NCBI GenBank assembly: GCA_902727985.1
Contig: CACVAY010000010.1
Span: 1 to 44,430, forward strand
Reading direction: 5' to 3'
Source of the DNA: an uncultured Thiotrichaceae bacterium
Lineage (GTDB): Bacteria; Pseudomonadota; Gammaproteobacteria; Thiotrichales; Thiotrichaceae
DNA length: 44,430 nt
This document shows, in pieces, positions 43,237-44,430 of the stretch (positions are counted from its first letter, which is position 1; each line of letters starts with the position of its first letter). Below the pieces are notes generated by a model. The model was not told the origin of the DNA, did not search any database, and worked only from the letters and a program-made list of their open reading frames with translations. A program made the translations under genes and the position numbers.

Positions 43237-43752
43237 ATGTCTGAGGCAAGTGTTAAATCCTTAAGCTTCCACCAGTCAGGCGCGACTTTGCTTTGGGCGT
43301 TGGGGGTTTTACTGGTTATGAGTATTGTGACTATTTCTGCTTCTAGATCATCTAGCTTAAGCGTACGTATTGCGCATAATGGTGTACTACAAAAATCGGC
43401 TTACCAAGGTGCTGAGTCTGCTTTGACCAAAACGCTTGAACGCTCGAAAATGCTTATCACCTCAGATACAGGGACGGCGAATACAGACGGAAATAAAGTA
43501 AAAACATTCTCTGCTACTAGTCTTGGTAATTTATCGCTACAGGGAAGCATTGAGGCATTAGGAGCCTCCGATTGTCCGCAACTATCAACAGTTGCTATGA
43601 GCACGGAACTATCACGTGACAGTGGTGGTGTGACCTGTGCTGCATATCGTGTGACGGGTGGGGCAGTAGTAAATGGCACTGCGGTAAGAGATTCACATGT
43701 AGTCGGTGTGAAAATATTCATACCATCAAAAGAAGTTGTTGAATTCAAATAA
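43237..43752 (+). CDS. pilX: PilX-like minor pilin (operon 2)
   Basis: 171 residues. The prepilin-type leader ends FHQSG and is followed by ATLLWALGVLLVMSIVTISA and a PilX-like continuation SLSVRIAHNGVLQKSAYQGA, then ESALTK. As in the operon 1 PilX, mature position 5 is not Glu (here Trp). It is shorter than the operon 1 PilX (230). The order pilW-pilX-pilY1 is the canonical T4P arrangement. Confidence 0.83.
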   Translation: MSEASVKSLSFHQSGATLLWALGVLLVMSIVTISASRSSSLSVRIAHNGVLQKSAYQGAESALTKTLERSKMLITSDTGTANTDGNKVKTFSATSLGNLSLQGSIEALGASDCPQLSTVAMSTELSRDSGGVTCAAYRVTGGAVVNGTAVRDSHVVGVKIFIPSKEVVEFK

Positions 43753-43834
43753 TTACAGCTCATAAGAATGACTCAAAATAGAAGAAAAATAACACTATAA
43801 ATCTGCGATATCCGCAGCATTCTGGGGAATGACC

Positions 43835-44430
43835 ATGAAATACCTATTGAAAACCTGTTTTCTCGCCATTTTAGGCATTACCGCGATAAATATGTCCCTC
43901 TTAGCAGATGATACGGAAGTTTTTGTAACAGAGCAGGCATCTATCCCTCCCAATCTGCTATTCGTTCTAGACAACTCTGCAAGTATGCAGACAGCAGTAC
44001 CTGGTGACACGCTGGGGAGAAATCGAATGGAGGTGTTACAAGCAACCTTCAAAGATATGTTGGACAATATGGATCCAGAAATTGAGGTTGGGGTTTCTCG
44101 ATATAGTGGTGGAGGCGCATCAACCCGTGGTATTTCGTTTCCCGTTAGTCCGCTCACTGATGATGCACCTACCATTCTAACAAGTAACCTGATCACCTCT
44201 GTAACATTACCTACAGACCTTACTGTAACTGATGATGATAATCATGATGCCATGTTCGACTTGGATGATGATCATCTGCCCAACCCTAGTCTGAGCGCTA
44301 TGACGGTCAAAGATTATCTGAAAGAAGTGGTCGATAGTTGGGTGCCATCAGGAGACACACCGATTGTTGGGCAAATGATGGAGGCAGTGCAGTATTTTAA
44401 GAGTTCATGGTCACTTTATGGCTACGGAGC
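43835..44430 (+). CDS. pilY1: PilY1 with von Willebrand factor A domain (partial, 3' end outside window)
   Basis: 198 codons are visible from the ATG at 43835, preceded by GGGG about 10 bases upstream. The signal peptide is CFLAILGITAINMSLLA. The VWA domain begins IPPNLLFVLDNSASM with a DxSxS MIDAS (DNSAS). A candidate MIDAS Thr lies in SGDTPIVGQMMEAVQYF. An Asp-rich stretch (DDDNHDAMFDLDDDH) lies between. It is the last visible gene of the second minor pilin operon and represents the canonical PilY1 head that the two operon 1 paralogues lack. The C-terminal propeller is outside the window. Confidence 0.93.
   Translation, partial: MKYLLKTCFLAILGITAINMSLLADDTEVFVTEQASIPPNLLFVLDNSASMQTAVPGDTLGRNRMEVLQATFKDMLDNMDPEIEVGVSRYSGGGASTRGISFPVSPLTDDAPTILTSNLITSVTLPTDLTVTDDDNHDAMFDLDDDHLPNPSLSAMTVKDYLKEVVDSWVPSGDTPIVGQMMEAVQYFKSSWSLYGYG

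Noticed and set aside
1-44430. CRISPR arrays, prophage or plasmid origin
   Set aside because: I saw no regularly spaced repeats, no phage structural or integrase genes and no iteron clusters.

Overview
The window looks like a chromosomal segment of a moderately AT-rich gammaproteobacterium. The supporting genes are a Fis-type nucleoid protein, RlmG, EttA, a UbiH/COQ6-type ubiquinone hydroxylase, a YdgA-like protein and Pseudomonas-style type IV pilus (T4P) minor pilin operons. I cannot name the species from sequence alone. Most of the window is housekeeping DNA. The accessory content is concentrated in two minor-pilin/PilY1 clusters, one IS-scarred junction and one small toxin-antitoxin/orphan region beside a tRNA.

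Layout. (1) 1-5207, minus: a very large exported alpha-2-macroglobulin with an intact thioester motif, cut by the window edge, followed by a small YCII-domain protein. (2) 6035-10549, plus: serC, a short ACT-domain phosphoglycerate dehydrogenase, a UbiH-family hydroxylase and a signal peptidase I with extra N-terminal membrane segments. (3) 10585-12905, minus: fis and ettA, divergent from pgi (13155-14831). (4) 14840-15908: a truncated glycosyltransferase fused at a sharp breakpoint to the 3' part of an IS4-family transposase, then a decayed IS3-like scrap. (5) 15909-27817, minus: an operon fimU-pilV-pilW-pilX followed by two giant PilY1-like proteins. Both share a C-terminal PilY1 propeller, but the N-terminal modules differ: GEVED/propeller/GEVED in one and a right-handed beta-helix in the other. 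(6) 28037-31388, plus: mutM, dusA, a YdgA-like gene and tRNA-Asn. (7) 31389-33205: brnT-brnA toxin-antitoxin, a 53-residue orphan gene and remnants. (8) 33206-38981, minus: hemL, thiE-moaD-moaA, an outer-membrane beta-barrel, a PlsC-type acyltransferase and a TauE/SafE transporter. (9) 39256-40990: a LON-domain protein (plus) and rlmG (minus). (10) 41221-44430, plus: a second, divergent fimU-pilV-pilW-pilX set leading into a conventional von Willebrand-type PilY1 that runs off the window.

How it works together. The most interesting feature is that one stretch encodes two complete minor pilin initiation sets, about 13 kb apart and in opposite orientations, each with its own tip-adhesin candidate(s). 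One uses a canonical VWA-PilY1. The other carries two tandem PilY1 paralogues in which the VWA domain is replaced by other extracellular modules. This suggests interchangeable tip complexes on type IV pili, with a shared C-terminal docking propeller and swapped adhesin heads. The remaining genes cover serine synthesis, ubiquinone, molybdopterin, thiamine and heme biosynthesis, DNA repair and RNA modification.
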